From Okapia johnstoni (taxonomy: Eukaryota > Chordata > Mammalia > Artiodactyla > Giraffidae), in the NCBI GenBank assembly GCA_024291935.2, contig CM044321.1:63606985-63670984 (forward strand): a DNA stretch of 64,000 bases, read 5' to 3'. Under the pieces are notes generated by a model. That model made no database searches and was not told the DNA's origin. It saw only the letters and a program-made list of their open reading frames with translations. Shown here piece after piece: positions 20,299 through 32,518 of this stretch (position 1 is its first letter; each line of letters starts with the position of its first letter). The position numbers were made by a program, and so were the translations under genes.

Positions 20299-21199
20299 CG
20301 CAGGCTTGCGCGCTCCGCGGCCGCATCTCTATGGCGACCTCCTCACCCAACACGCCCCGGAAGGACGCCCCGCGACCCCTGGGCGTTCAGGACCGGGTGG
20401 GGCCAACCGGCGGCGGCCCTGGGCCCCTCCTAAGCGGCCCTGCCCGGGCGTGCCTGGGCGGGCCGTCGCCGTGGGCACCCACGCGCCCCCTGTGGCCGGT
20501 GTCTGTAAGGGAGGAAGAAGGCTCGCCCCGCGATGGCCGGGGTTTGGAAGGGGCTGTTTTTGCTTGAACCGGTTCCCCCAACAGCCGCTAACTCCTCCCG
20601 CTAACGTCTTTTCCGCGGCCCGCTCCTGAGAACCTTGGCCCGGGAGGGCGACGCGGGGCCCTCGGGGCTGCTGAGGCCGCGGCGCCTTGACCGCGCCGGG
20701 CGGACGGCGCGGCTCACTCCCCTTTCCCCCTCGCTCACACACCTAAGCCTACTCCCAGGGAGAGGCCCAGTGGCAGAGAGCGGGCCTCCGATTGGAGTCG
20801 CGGCCTCCTAATCCGTGGTGGCGGCGTGTCCTCAGTCATTTTGGGTCCTTGCGCACCGGAGGCCACGCCTGGCCGACCTGAGTTCGGGTGCATGTAGCCC
20901 GGCAGGCCGGGAGAGGCGACCTGCGGTTTTCGGGTCGCACTTGGTGCTCAGTCCCCAGGAGAGAGACCTTCCTCGACGGTTCTGGCAGCCCCAGCGTGAA
21001 GCTGGCCCAGGAAGAGGAAGGAACGCGAGTGGCAGCGATGGGGTCTGGGACGTTGAGGAGGGGATAGTGGGGAAGCTGGAAACAAGGGACTGGGCAAGTG
21101 GCCTGGCCACGTGGGGAGGGAATCCTTGGATCCGGGGTCCGCGGCTCCTTGGATCCGGGGTTCTCGGCTCGGTAGGGTGGAAGCAGGGGGCCTAATTAG

Positions 21200-22087
21200 A
21201 GGGTAAGAGGTGAGGGTGGGGAGAAGGGGCCTTGGCCACGCAGGAAGGGAAGAGGGATCTTTGGCAACTAGGGAGCCCTGGAACTTGCAGAGGTAACTAG
21301 CGAGCCAGGTATAAGAATCTTTACCTTTATTATTTTTTGAAAATGTTCGTGTGCACACACACACATATGTTATATATATGTTACTGCTTTTGTCTGTTTT
21401 TAATTTTTAAATTCCCATCCCTAAGTTCCCATCCATAAAACAGATTATGGAAACCATTAAAATGGTCGTTTTAAGAACTGGCTAGTTATTGCCTTCTTCC
21501 TTGTTTTGAATGAAAATAATTGCTAATCTTACACCTCTCCCAATTTTTTCTTAAGTATTCTTTATTAATGGGTTCACCCAGCGATCTGGGTATGCATTAC
21601 TTTAATGGGGAAATTGAAGTATTCTACAGAAAGTGAGGATGAAAGCGTTTGAGTCAGGTGTTAAGAGGCAGTTAGGAGGCATCTTGCAAATCAGTGCTGG
21701 ATGCCCAAGGAAAGTAGAAATGGATTTTAATGTGAAAATAACTTCTATACGTTTATTACCCACTTTCATTCATTGGGAAGTGGTGATCTCTTTGCACCCT
21801 GGAATTCCTATGCCTTCGTATATGAAGGCAACACAGGGGCTCTGGTAACAATTCAAATTGTGGCAACATATGTAGGCAGGCTTGGTTTTGCAAGGTGCTG
21901 CTATCTGGTGAGGAAAAGAGTCTTTCTGGCCCCTTCTCGTCTGGTGCTGCTTTTGGAAGTCTTCTGGGGAGGCTTCCACCATCTGACCCCACTGTTGTGA
22001 CTTCTGGGGACTCTGAAGGCATCAGGGGTGGACTCTGTTAGGGACTCAGGAGCAGGTCTTGCCAAAAGCCAGGGTTACTTTGACAGG
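21200..22087. other. upstream flank, no gene seen
   Basis: Leaves the CpG island and becomes AT-rich. A short CA/TA run (about 21354-21379) is the only simple repeat. Confidence 0.6.
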
Positions 22088-22292
22088 AGTTAGAGGTTCA
22101 AATGGTAGAGGATCTTCCTGTAATGCTGGAGACCCAGTTCGAGCCCTGGGTTGGGAAGATGCCCTGAGAAGTGAATGTCTACCCACTCCAGTATTCTTGC
22201 CTGGAGAATTCCATGGACAGAGGATCCTGGTGGACTACAGACCGTGGGGTCGCAAAGAGTTGGACACGACTGAGTGACTAACACTTTCACTT
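22088..22292 (+). repeat. Bov-tA SINE
   Basis: AGGTTCAAATGGTAGAGGAT head (diverged), GGGTTGGGAAGATGCCCTGA, and the tail GAGTTGGACACGACTGAGTG. Confidence 0.85.
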
Positions 22293-22687
22293 CTGTGCCC
22301 TCCTGTGACCTGACACTCTGTACATCCCTTTTGATATGATTTACTTGAGAAAAGCGACCGGAAACCTCATACTCATCCTTTCTTCCAAAACAAAAAGAGC
22401 CAGTGCAATGTTGGTTCCTGGAGCCTGTCGTTTTGCTCCTCTTTTCTGAGACTGAAGCTCAAGTGGGAAAAGGGTAGCGCTGGCCCCTGGCAGAGGCAGG
22501 TCTTTGAAATTGGCTGTCCTGACTCACACATCTGGTCAGGACCAGAATAGGAGGCTACTAAGGGGTCTGTGCCTCTCGGCTGTCTCTAGTCCAAAAAATG
22601 CCTTTTAAAGAGAAGAGAACTCTTAACCAGATGAGACCCTCTGATTATTTCACACCCGTCTTCCCCTACCCCTTCTCCTGTGAATTT

Positions 22688-22793
22688 TGTTGTTGCTGTT
22701 AAGTGCCGTAGTCATGTCCGACCCTTTTCGACCCCATGGACTGCAGCATGCCAGACTTCCCTGTCCTTCACCAACTCCTGGAGTTTGCTCAAG
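22688..22793 (-). repeat. BovB 3' end fragment
   Basis: About 105 bases: GTCATGTCCGACCCTTTTCG, GCATGCCAGACTTCCCTGTC, CACCAACTCCTGGAGTTTGC. Only the extreme 3' end of the element. Confidence 0.8.
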
Positions 22794-24205
22794 AGAATAG
22801 CTGCAGCCTAATCCAACCTTAATGCATATGAAATTTTATCATTACATCTTTCTTTCGTATTACCATCTTTCTTCTTTCTCCATCTACTTTGTTAAACTTG
22901 ACAAAGAGTACCAATATGTGGCTTATGAGTTTATTGTTGTACTGCCTTCAAATTCAGTATTAAATCATCACAGTTCTCTGGTGAGATCTTAAATTGGAGA
23001 GTAATTGAGGTGAACTTTATGCATTTTTAAAATACGTGTGTACATACAAATTCAGATATTTATATAACTTGCACAATACTTACGGCTTTCCTGGGTTTAA
23101 AAAAAATCATCATTAAATATTTGAACTAGTAATGATAAATGGCATAAAAACAAACTCAACTAATAAAATCACAATTTTTATAAGAAATGTAAATGGAAAG
23201 CTTGGCCTCATAATTAGGAAAAATTGGAGCAGAGAGAATACAAAGGACTTCCTCACAAATTATGCATTTTTAGTGAGACTCATTATTTTGCTATTAGTGT
23301 AGCAAAATCAGGATTAGAAATCAAAGTTGGGTTGATTTTCAAGGTCTTCATGTTTTATATAACCTATCTGTTAATATATTGAGAAGTGAACAATACATTT
23401 TATTATAAATACATCTTTAATGTAAAAAATTTTTGGTATAGCGTATATGCTAATATAACACTTTCTTAGCTTAACAAATGACTTGGTCAGCACTTCCTGC
23501 CTGATATTCAGTGCTCAGCTGTTTTGGATGCTAGGGTTAATTTCCATAATAAGGATGACAGTTGAATTCTTTACTAGGGATTTTTAAAACCTCAAAGTTC
23601 CATTAAAACTGACTCCTCCCCGCTCCAAATTTCAATTCAAAGACAGCCTTCTCTGTTTGCCAGCAATTACCTGGCAGTTCAGAAGCTGTTATTACTTCTA
23701 TTCCATTTGCTCATTGTAGCTAGTAATTAACCTCCTGTTCAAACATTTCAGTTTTCATTAATTTGTATGAAATGAAGTTGATTTTAGCATAGGGATGGAA
23801 AAGAGATGAAAAAGTAGAAGAGCCAGTTTTATTTTAAGGGCCGAGGTCCTTTTAAGGACAAATTTTACCTGTTCACAGACATACCTTTGCCATTCTCAGT
23901 ATACATTTACATTTAGAACATGACTATGTTGTAAGATGAGGGACAGATGTTGGGGATGACTGGAGATTTGTGACATTTTAGCCCACTTGACCAAAGGATC
24001 AAGTGAGTCCAGTTTGAGAAGCAGCCAAAAATTTACTGCCTTAGGAAGCATATATTCTCAGGTGGTACGAAGTGGATCTCTTAAAACATGACAGATGAAG
24101 TAAGTTCTCCCTGACGTTTGTAAAGTCACTTTCTCTGAATGAGAGCAGTTTGAATACATACGTAAAGTAGCCAAAGTCTACTATTCATTCATTCATTTGG
24201 GTGGG
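22794..24205. other. intergenic, nothing recognised
   Basis: AT-rich single-copy-like sequence, no gene and no repeat I can name. Confidence 0.55.
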
Positions 24206-24208
24206 GGG

Positions 24209-24438
24209 TTCCCTGGTAGCTCAGCTGGTGAAGAATCTGCCCACGATGCGGAAGTCCTGGGTTTGATTGCTGGGTTGGGAAGATACCCTGGAGAGGGTGT
24301 GGCGACCCACTCCAGTATTCTTGCCTGGAGAATCCCCATGGACAGAAGTGCCTGGTGGGTTACAATCCATGGGGTCGCGGGTTACAGTCCATGGGGTCGC
24401 AAAGAGTCAGAAGCGACTGAGTGATTAAGCACAGCATA
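24209..24438 (+). repeat. Bov-tA SINE with an internal tandem duplication
   Basis: GTTCCCTGGTAGCTCAGCTG head. Near the tail the unit GGTTACAATCCATGGGGTCG is repeated as GGTTACAGTCCATGGGGTCG (about 24357-24401). Confidence 0.88.
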
Positions 24439-24459
24439 GCACAGTTGATTTACAATATT

Positions 24460-24615
24460 GAGATCTGGGTTCGATCCTTGCATTGGGAAGATCCCCTAGA
24501 GAAGGGAATGGCTACCCACTCCAGTATCCTGGCCTGGAGAATTCCAAGGACTATATATAGTCCATGGGGTGGTAAAGAGTTGGAGATGACTGAGTGACGT
24601 GCATTTTCACTTTCT
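24460..24615 (+). repeat. Bov-tA SINE, head missing
   Basis: Starts in mid-element at TCTGGGTTCGATCCTTGCAT and runs to GAGTGACGTGCATTTTCACT. Confidence 0.85.
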
Positions 24616-24671
24616 TTCCCACACCATTTTCTCCTGACGTTGGAGGAACTTCCCAACTGCCCCTGCACCGC

Positions 24672-24882
24672 ATGCTAAGTTGCTTCAGTCGTGTCTGACT
24701 GTCTGCGACCCCATGTGCTGTAGCCTGCCATGTTCTTCTGTCCATGGGATTCTCCAGGCAAGAATACTGGAGTGGGTTGCCATGCCCTCCTCCAGGAGAT
24801 CTTCCCAACCCAGGGATCGAACCTGCAGCTCCTGCAGCTCCTGCATTGCAGGTGGATTCTTTACCACTGAGCCACTCCCCGA
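24672..24882 (-). repeat. Bov-tA SINE
   Basis: Antisense copy: TGCTTCAGTCGTGTCTGACT to TTTACCACTGAGCCACTCCC. Holds a local duplication of CAGCTCCTG at about 24826-24843. Confidence 0.9.
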
Positions 24883-25765
24883 CCCAAATCTCAAAGCAGC
24901 ACCCCAATAAAGCTCATTATATGTTACTGCCACCATGTGGTTATATTTTTCCCCTACTCTCCCCAATCCTTGAACTCATGTATCCAAGAGAGAAAATTTT
25001 CTTAAAATTACTTTCTCAAACCTTTGTGTTTGTTTGTTTCTTCTTTTTTAGTAACTTCAGAGTTTGGCACTAACTGAAAAATTTCTTAGACTTGGAAAGC
25101 TGGAAGAGGACTTAGGAGTTATTTCATTAAATCCTGTGTTACACAGATGAGGACACGGGTTCAGACTTCTCTCTCTTTCCAAATTTAGCTCCTAAAAGTG
25201 AAGTTTCAGAAATAAATCAACACACATGATGTCCAATTCCAGGATTTACCTAAGAAAGTGACCATAAATAGCTTCATAGCAGTAGTCTGAATCACTATTA
25301 TGCAGCCATGTAAAATAATGTAGATTTTTAAAATAGCATACAAAAATGTTCATAGTTTTAGGATATAAAGAAGAAAAATAGTGTGTAGTATGTTACATTT
25401 TTAAAATTTTTATACACTTAGAAAAAGCACCAACAATAAACATTGAGTATTTAGTTATCTGCGCATTATAGAATTAACTCATTATATTTAAATTCATTTG
25501 GCATATTTATAGTTTTTAAATTTCCTATAATAAACAATATTAATTGCTTAATAAGAAAAAAATCATTATTGAAGAAGTAAATTATCAGGGCGAGTTTCAG
25601 GATCAGACCAACAGCACCGTTCAGTAGAAATTTCTGTGATGATAGAAATAGTCTATATTCTCACTGTCCAATATAGTAACGAGAGACCAAGTGTAGTGAT
25701 TGAGCATTGAAATATAGTCAGTTCAACTGAAGAACTGAATTTTTAACTTAGTTTACATAGTCATG

Positions 25766-25985
25766 GGGCTTCCCAGGTGGCACTAGTGGTAAAGAACCCG
25801 CTTGGCCAATGCAGGAGGCATGAGAGATGAGGTTCAATCCCTGGGGCTGGAAGATTCCCTGGGGGAGGAAATGGAGCCCACTCCAGTATTCTTGCCTGGA
25901 GAGCCCACGGACAGAGGAGCCTGGCTGGCTACAGTCCATGGGGTCGCAGAGTCGGACACAGCTGAAGCCAGCTGGCACACAGCAC
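25766..25985 (+). repeat. Bov-tA SINE
   Basis: GGGCTTCCCAGGTGGCACTA head, CCACTCCAGTATTCTTGCCT, TCGCAGAGTCGGACACAGCT tail. Confidence 0.9.
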
Positions 25986-25989
25986 ACGT

Positions 25990-28325
25990 AGCTATGTCTA
26001 GCCAGCAGTTACCATATTGGTCAATGTAGGATTAGAATATATTTTGGTAGTTGAGAACAGTTACAGAGCGTTGAGGCATCGTGGACAATCTAATTCTACT
26101 GTGTATGCAAATGTGAATATCTTGCCTCGCTTCCTCCTGTGTTATCCTTATATCACACTTTGGGATAAAGTACACTGGTAAATATTGACACAAAGCCATC
26201 TATTTAGGGCCAGTTCTATGAGAAGCATTGATTTCACCACACAATTTATAAAGAGGACCCATTAATACATGAACAAGGAAAAAAATGCATTTTCCCTCGT
26301 TAAAATGAAAAGTTCACCCTTTCCCCCAGTCAGGCAATAATCTAGGGATAGAACCAGAACAACTGAAAGATCAAGTTGAATTCTGTTCACCTGGTGCATT
26401 AATCAAACTTTCACCATTTCATCTTATAGCTATAACTGTTTACTTGGGTATGCTGAATGCTGGACTTATGTAATAGTTGATATAAATTTCAGCTTAAGCT
26501 TTATGTTTGTCACTAAAATTGTATTTTGAATTTTATGACCAAATTCATACTCTTTCCCTGATCTGAGAACTCTCCTCTCGGATCGATACCAGTGTTTGTG
26601 AAATCATCCTTTCTCTACCAATATTTGATCAGCACCCAAGATCCGTCCTTGTTTGGGATCTGTTGTTTTGTTTCTTACTTCACAACTGATGAGACAGTTG
26701 ATCTGTAGGAACAAACTTCTGCTTTCCAGAAGATGGGTTAATTAATGCAGCATTGTGCTCACAGTTCTGCTTCTTGATATTATGGGGAATTAATCATTTC
26801 TCTAATTCCTTTCATTGAGTAGGATTATTTTTTAATAGATTCCATGGCACTTTCCTTCATATTAATTTACTTGATAAAGCAAGAGCACTATAGTGATTAA
26901 AAATTCCAGAACTGTGCTAGGAGTAACATTAGGAACATTATTAAGATGATAGATTTTTCACGTGGAAATTTTCTGAGAGAAAGCTTTAAATGATTTCAAT
27001 GAATATAGAAGATATACAGCTAGAGTTATGAGTTATTTTTGGCTTTCTAATCCAAGAGAATTCATTTAGCACAAATTATAAATTTTCACTGAAGATGAAA
27101 AAGCAGAGAAATGGAGAGTTTGTAATTCAGGTCCAGGGGAGAGACAGAAGCTATAGGGAGTTAGATCAGTCTAAACAAGTGTTGCTATGCCAACCCTTCA
27201 GGAAAATAACCAGGAAACTTATTTACCCAGTTAATGAAAACAAATTCAAATAAACAGTGATGATGTGATGCGTAATTTATAAATGGGATTTGGAAATAAG
27301 GGAATACTCTGAGCAATATCCGTGATAATGAAAATAATAGATATTTTCTTTGTTTCTTTTTGTTTACTTTGAATACACAATATTTTATCCCACTAGAACT
27401 GAGCCATTTTTAAGTTGTCTTCATTATGTAAGAAGCTGACTTTGGACTCTTACTGAAGAACTACAGAAAAAAAAAATTGTTTTGTTGTCAAAGGAATACG
27501 ACGTATGGAAACTTCTGGCATTCAGATTAAAATTTCTGTTGATTTCAAGCAAAGACCAAAGCAGTAGTGAGGAAGAAACACTGAAAAAACAAAAGAGAGA
27601 GAGAGAGAGAATCCCACTGGAAGAAATGAAAGGAGAAAAGCTTCTGAAGCTGGAGGAACAGGGCCAGGCATGCCCAGATATGAGGGGTGTAATGTTCCTC
27701 TTTCCTTCTAATAAACTGCAATCTGTTGAGGACTGACCATCTGTCAGCTCAACAATAACAGTGATTTTTATGTGATAAATAAAATGCAAATTCTAATTCA
27801 TTTGAGTAAATTAATCATCTGTTGCAGTGTATTCTAAGGGTGTTTCAGGGTGGAACTCATTTAAACATATCCATTTAAATTCTGATTTAAATCATTGATC
27901 AAAAAAAAACTGTTTAATCTTTTTTTTTTTCCTATGAGCTGTAAATCACCCCTCTCTTCATTTTCCACTTTAAAAGTGCACTTTTGGGGAAAAATAAGGA
28001 TCTGAATTATGTAAAACAAAAATTGCACACCAAAATTTTTTTTTCTGAACATTCCTATGTTCCTTTAGGAGGAGAAAAGCATACACTATATGTTATCTTT
28101 GGAAAAAGCTTATAATTTAATACTTGAAGTTTATTATATTCTGTATATAATAAATAAGAATTATTTTACTATTATGAACTACTGTTTTTCAGAACAGAAA
28201 TAGGTATAGTTCCAAATTCTGATTTCATTAGTAGCTTTCTAGATATGCCTCTAAAATACCTCAAATCTAGCCCCCAGTACTATCTTCAATTTAACTTATT
28301 TGTAGAATTTTTTGAAAGTTTGAAT
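25990..28325. other. intergenic, no gene supported
   Basis: AT-rich. A GA microsatellite lies at about 27594-27611, inside an 84-codon plus-strand ORF (27482-27736) rich in Lys and Glu that I cannot assign. A MIR-like remnant may be just upstream of this block at 25100-25175. Confidence 0.5.
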
Positions 28326-28327
28326 GA

Positions 28328-28655
28328 GGGCTTCCCTTGCGGCTCAGTGGTAAAGAATCCGCCTGCCGATGCAGGAGACATGGGTTCGGTCCCTGGGGCA
28401 GGAAGATCCCACATGCTGCGGGACTAAGCCCATGCACCGCAACTACTGGGCTGTGCTCTAGAGCCTGGAAGCCACAATTGCTGAGCCCACGTGCCAAACT
28501 ACTGAAGCCCTACCAAAGCCCAAATGCTCTAGAGCCCAGGCTCTGGAACTAGAGAAGCCACCACAATGAGAAGCCAGTGCATCGCAACTAGAGAAAAGCC
28601 CACGCAGCAATGAAAACCCAGCACAGCCGAATACATAAGTAAATAAAATTTGTTT
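28328..28655 (+). repeat. CHR-type SINE, about full length
   Basis: GGCTTCCCTTGCGGCTCAGT head, GGAAGATCCCACATGCTGCG, then GAGAAGCCACCACAATGAGA and an A-rich end. Same family as 5085-5408. Confidence 0.85.
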
Positions 28656-29834
28656 TAGAGATTTGAAGGAATATATTCTTGCATGCAATGCCTTACCATG
28701 ATAAGTTTGAATTGTAATTTATAAATTATATTTTTGCAGTTGTTAGGATGTTTTGCAAAATATATATATATGTATATATTACCAAACATTTTAGTTTATG
28801 TTTTTTTAGCTGATTCTTAAAAATTAACCTTATATTTATTCATGTTGGGTCTCTATGTAAGTATTTTTTAGAAGGTATTTAGAATGAAGGTGAAATAATG
28901 ATTGCTATTTTCTTTCTGACAATCTCTCAGACTTCTGTTAAGCTATAAGTAAGCAGAGTCTGAACTCATTTAAAGGCTCTTGGCTGAGAATCAGAACTGT
29001 ACCTAAAACCATAAAGCTTTATTGCCCCTTCCTGTTTGTGTATTAATTTCATCATTTTTCATCAAATATTTATTAGGCACCTACTGTGTGCCAGGAACTT
29101 GTTAGGTATTGGGTTTGCAACAGATCACAAGAGCGATGTGAGTTCCTGTCCTCAGAATTTATTAATGTACTCTCTTCTAATAGTGGCTGTGAATCAATCC
29201 TACCCATTGTCTCAAATTCTCTACTGAACTCTAGATTTGAAACAGTGACCTTTTCAAATACCTTTGCTCTTGCACAAGGGCCCAAGCTCCTCCGTCTAGA
29301 GCACAGGTCACCTGCTATAACTCAGTCTTGCTGATAGATTCGGTACTGACAGTTCTATTTACTTCTGTGTTATTGCTCAACCAGTGTCTAAGGATTAAAG
29401 GATCTTTATGAAAATTATATATTTATCTCTCAAGCTCTAGATGGCTGAATATTACCTTATGGGAACATGTACTCCTCAACAATGGAAATATTGAAAAGGC
29501 AATTAAAATTTAATAAAACTGCCAAGTCAGTGAGATTGATATCTCTAGAGATAATTTCCCTTGCCAGTTTTTATAAATGATATAAAAGTCATTTCAAACA
29601 TCCTCAAAGCTTTTCAAATTAACTTACACTACAGAGATATCACACAGGCTCTAAGAAAAATAGAGTATTTAGAGGCTTCAGAGATTTTGTTGTTGTTGTT
29701 ATTTATTTACTAAGACAAAGAAAAACACTCCAGAAAAAGGACCAGGTTAAAAACAAAATGCATTATCTAAATTTGCTTTTGAAAGAAAATTAAAAGGGCA
29801 TGTAGGACTGTTTGATATTTCTTTTATTTGTAGC
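28656..29834. other. intergenic; one L2-like fragment
   Basis: A TA run sits at about 28760-28778. At 29062-29140, ATTAGGCACCTACTGTGTGC followed by CAGGAACTTGTTAGGTATTG is the common L2-type motif. Nothing else recognised. Confidence 0.5.
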
Positions 29835-30032
29835 ACTTCCCTGATGACTCAGACAGTAAAGAATCTGCTGCAATGCAAGAGACACAGGTTCGATCCTGGG
29901 TTGGGAAGATTCCCTGGGGAAGGAAATGGTAACCCACTCCAGTATTCTTGCCTGGAGAATCCCATGGACAGAGGAGCCTGGCGGGCTATAGTCCATGGGG
30001 TCACAAAAAATCGGATGCGACTGAGCAGCAGA
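29835..30032 (+). repeat. Bov-tA SINE
   Basis: CACTTCCCTGATGACTCAGA head to TCGGATGCGACTGAGCAGCA tail. Confidence 0.9.
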
Positions 30033-30502
30033 CATTCTTACTTGTATTGTTTTCTTGAAATCCCAAAGTCATATAATGAACAAAAGGGTCAGCTGAGCAA
30101 ACGCATATATTTGGGATAAGCTACTGCTCAGCAATGAAGCTGATAGCATCTCTCTAGTTTTTGTTTTTAACACTGATTTAATGAATGTGCTTATTATTAC
30201 ATTTCACAAAAACATCATAGTTACCTACTAAGAATCAAAAATAAGGAATCCAAGATGGTTAGGATAGTCTGCTTCTGGCAAGAGGGTAGACAGGTATTTT
30301 TAAATCCTCCTGCAACAGAACACCTAGATACCAGATAAATTTCACAAAACTGTGTAAAACGTGTATCTGAGATCATATGAAAATGAGAGAGGACTAATAT
30401 GTGAAAGCTTGTCTGGCTACAAGGCTTCAGCTGACCGCAAGGCATCTGAACAGCACAGAACTAGAGCCTTGTTTGTTTAATCATCATCATTTTATTCCAT
30501 GC

Positions 30503-30713
30503 TGCTGCTGCTAAGTCACTTCAGTCGTGTTCAACGCTTTGTGACCCCATGGACTGTAGCCTGTCAGGCTCCTCTGTCCATGGGATTCTCTGGGCAAGAA
30601 TACTGGAGTGGGCTTGCCATTTTCTTCTCCAGGGGATCTTCCCAACCTAGGGATCGAACCCAGGTCTCCCACATTGCAGGCAGATTCTTTACCATCTGCC
30701 ACCAGGGAAGCCC
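30503..30713 (-). repeat. Bov-tA SINE
   Basis: GCTGCTGCTAAGTCACTTCA at the left, ATCTGCCACCAGGGAAGCCC at the right; near full length. Confidence 0.92.
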
Positions 30714-31149
30714 TATTATGCCATAGCATTCACTTATTAATAAGCACCGTGACAATCTACATGTGTTTCAGCTTTCATATTTACAGAGGAGGAGCTTTTT
30801 GCCCAGATTATGTTAGGAGTTCCCATTGACTCCCTGGTGAGTTCTACGAATATTGAAGTAGAGAAGCTGTCTCTTGGGACTGACTGTCTGCTCCCAGCTT
30901 TCCTTTGGCTCAATATGAATGAGTTAGTGGTTCCCCAAAGTAAATCTAGACTAGATATCCTTAGGAGATGTTCTGGTTAATCTACTGCTGGACTAGAAAC
31001 TAGATGGAGAATTCCCGGAATACTTATATGAAAAGTGGCTAGCTTTCTTTCATTTAATAGCAATGTGCAAAAAATATATCTCAACATTTAAAAAGTAGCA
31101 TGCTTTCACTAATCTGTTGGCAAGAATGGAATTTGTATGAAACATCAAA

Positions 31150-31393
31150 AATTTTTGGCCACCTGATGCAAAGAACTATCTCACTGGAAAAGACCCTGAT
31201 ACTGGGAAAGATTGAAGGCAGGAGGAAAAGGGGAAAACAGAGGATGATATGGTTGGATGGCATCAACTGACTGACTCGATGGACATGAGTTTGAGCAAGG
31301 TCCCAGAGTTGGTGATGGACAGGGAGGCCTGGCGTGCTGCAGACCATGGGGTCGCAAAGAGTTGGACTGAACTGAACTGAAGTGAACTGACTA
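31150..31393 (+). repeat. BovB 3' end fragment
   Basis: TTTTGGCCACCTGATGCAAA, GGGAAAGATTGAAGGCAGGA and the AACTGAACTGAAGTGAACTG tail: the last 240 bases of the element in sense. Confidence 0.9.
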
Positions 31394-32080
31394 CACATTT
31401 CATGTTAGCTGGAACTTGTACTAAATGATCTTTAAGGTCCAGTCAGTTCCTTTTTAGTGGAATTCTTTTCAAGGAAAAATATGTGTTGGCTTCACATTAT
31501 TTAAACTGACGGTTCTACTGTGAACTACTCTTGATGTATATATGCATACTCATAGATCAAAGCCAATTTCCTTTAACAGCATATAAAAAGATTTTTAGGG
31601 TGCTAACTGAATGCTTCAATTTGAGTAATGACTTTCATTAGTAAGTTCCAAATTGCACTATTAGTCTTTTGGCTATCATGTTAGAATAAACACTGTATCT
31701 GTATTATCCTAGAATAAAACTCTTCCTAGAATTTAATTATATACCTCAACTTGTATCATACGTCAACTAGCTTGTATTTTGTTCTTTATCAAAAATTGCT
31801 AAGAAAACTATTACCAGACTTTATATGGTTAACTCATAATTCCTGATTTCTTTATATGTTTAACGTGAAATGGTCCAGGAGGTGTTTCCACTGTCAAAGA
31901 TGATAGTTCCTTTCAGTGATATAGCACATACTGGAAAATTAACTATTCCTCTGCAAAAACATCTCAAATATAGTAAAAAGAACCATAGGTTTTTTGTTTG
32001 TTTTATTTTGTTTTTCTTTATTTTAAAGACAGTTCTGCAGGTTTATAGTTTAATATTGGAAGATTAATAAGCCTTTTATA
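31394..32080. other. intergenic, nothing recognised
   Basis: AT-rich; no gene and no named repeat. Confidence 0.5.
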
Positions 32081-32092
32081 ATGTATACTGTG

Positions 32093-32311
32093 TGTGTGTG
32101 TGTGTATGTGTGTGTGTGTACTCAGTGTGTGTCCAACTGTTTGTGACCCCTCGGACTATAACCCACCAGGATCCTCTGTCCGTGACGTTCTCCAGGCAAG
32201 AATACTGGAGTGGGTTGCCATTTCCTCCTCCATGGAAACTTCCTGACCCAGGGATCGAACCCACACCTCCTGAGTCTCCCGCATTGCAGGCAGATTCTTT
32301 ACCACTGAGTC
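32093..32311 (-). repeat. Bov-tA SINE with (TG)n tail and perfect target-site duplication
   Basis: The antisense SINE begins with a TG microsatellite (its CA-type tail) and ends in TTTACCACTGAGTC. Perfect 12-bp duplication ATGTATACTGTG at 32081-32092 and 32312-32323. Confidence 0.9.
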
Positions 32312-32335
32312 ATGTATACTGTGCTGATACTTTAT

Positions 32336-32518
32336 TTTTGTTTATTTTATTTATTTATTTGGGTGCTGGGTCCTAGTTGCAGCATGTGGGATTTCTAGTT
32401 GAGTCATGTGAACTCTTAGTTGCTGCACGTGGGATCTAGTTCCCTGACCAGATATCAAACCTGAGCCTCTTGCCTTGGGAGCATGGAGTCTTAGCCACTG
32501 GACTGCCAGGGAAGTCCC
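32336..32518 (-). repeat. CHR-type SINE
   Basis: TTTATTTATTTATTTGGGTG tail, GATCTAGTTCCCTGACCAGA, CTGGACTGCCAGGGAAGTCC head, all antisense. Confidence 0.85.

Larger units (their letters stand above)
20090..21150. promoter_or_regulatory. CpG island upstream of CCNA1
   Basis: A sharp rise in G+C and in CpG count against AT-rich flanks; CpG is frequent throughout 20095-20960 and thins by about 21150. It holds GC boxes, CCAAT boxes at 20251-20255 (plus) and 20791-20795 (minus), and an X-box-like site. Long open frames in it on both strands are a result of GC-rich sequence with few stops; none shows protein-like sequence. It may also start a divergent plus-strand transcript, which cannot be shown here. 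Confidence 0.85.

Noticed and set aside
20137..20742. Several overlapping open frames of 78-137 codons on both strands in the CpG island
   Set aside because: GC-rich DNA has few stop codons; the sequences are Pro/Arg/Gly/Ala strings with no family and all frames are open at once.
32092..32118. TG run as a CRISPR-like or regulatory repeat
   Set aside because: A plain microsatellite in a SINE tail; no spacers.
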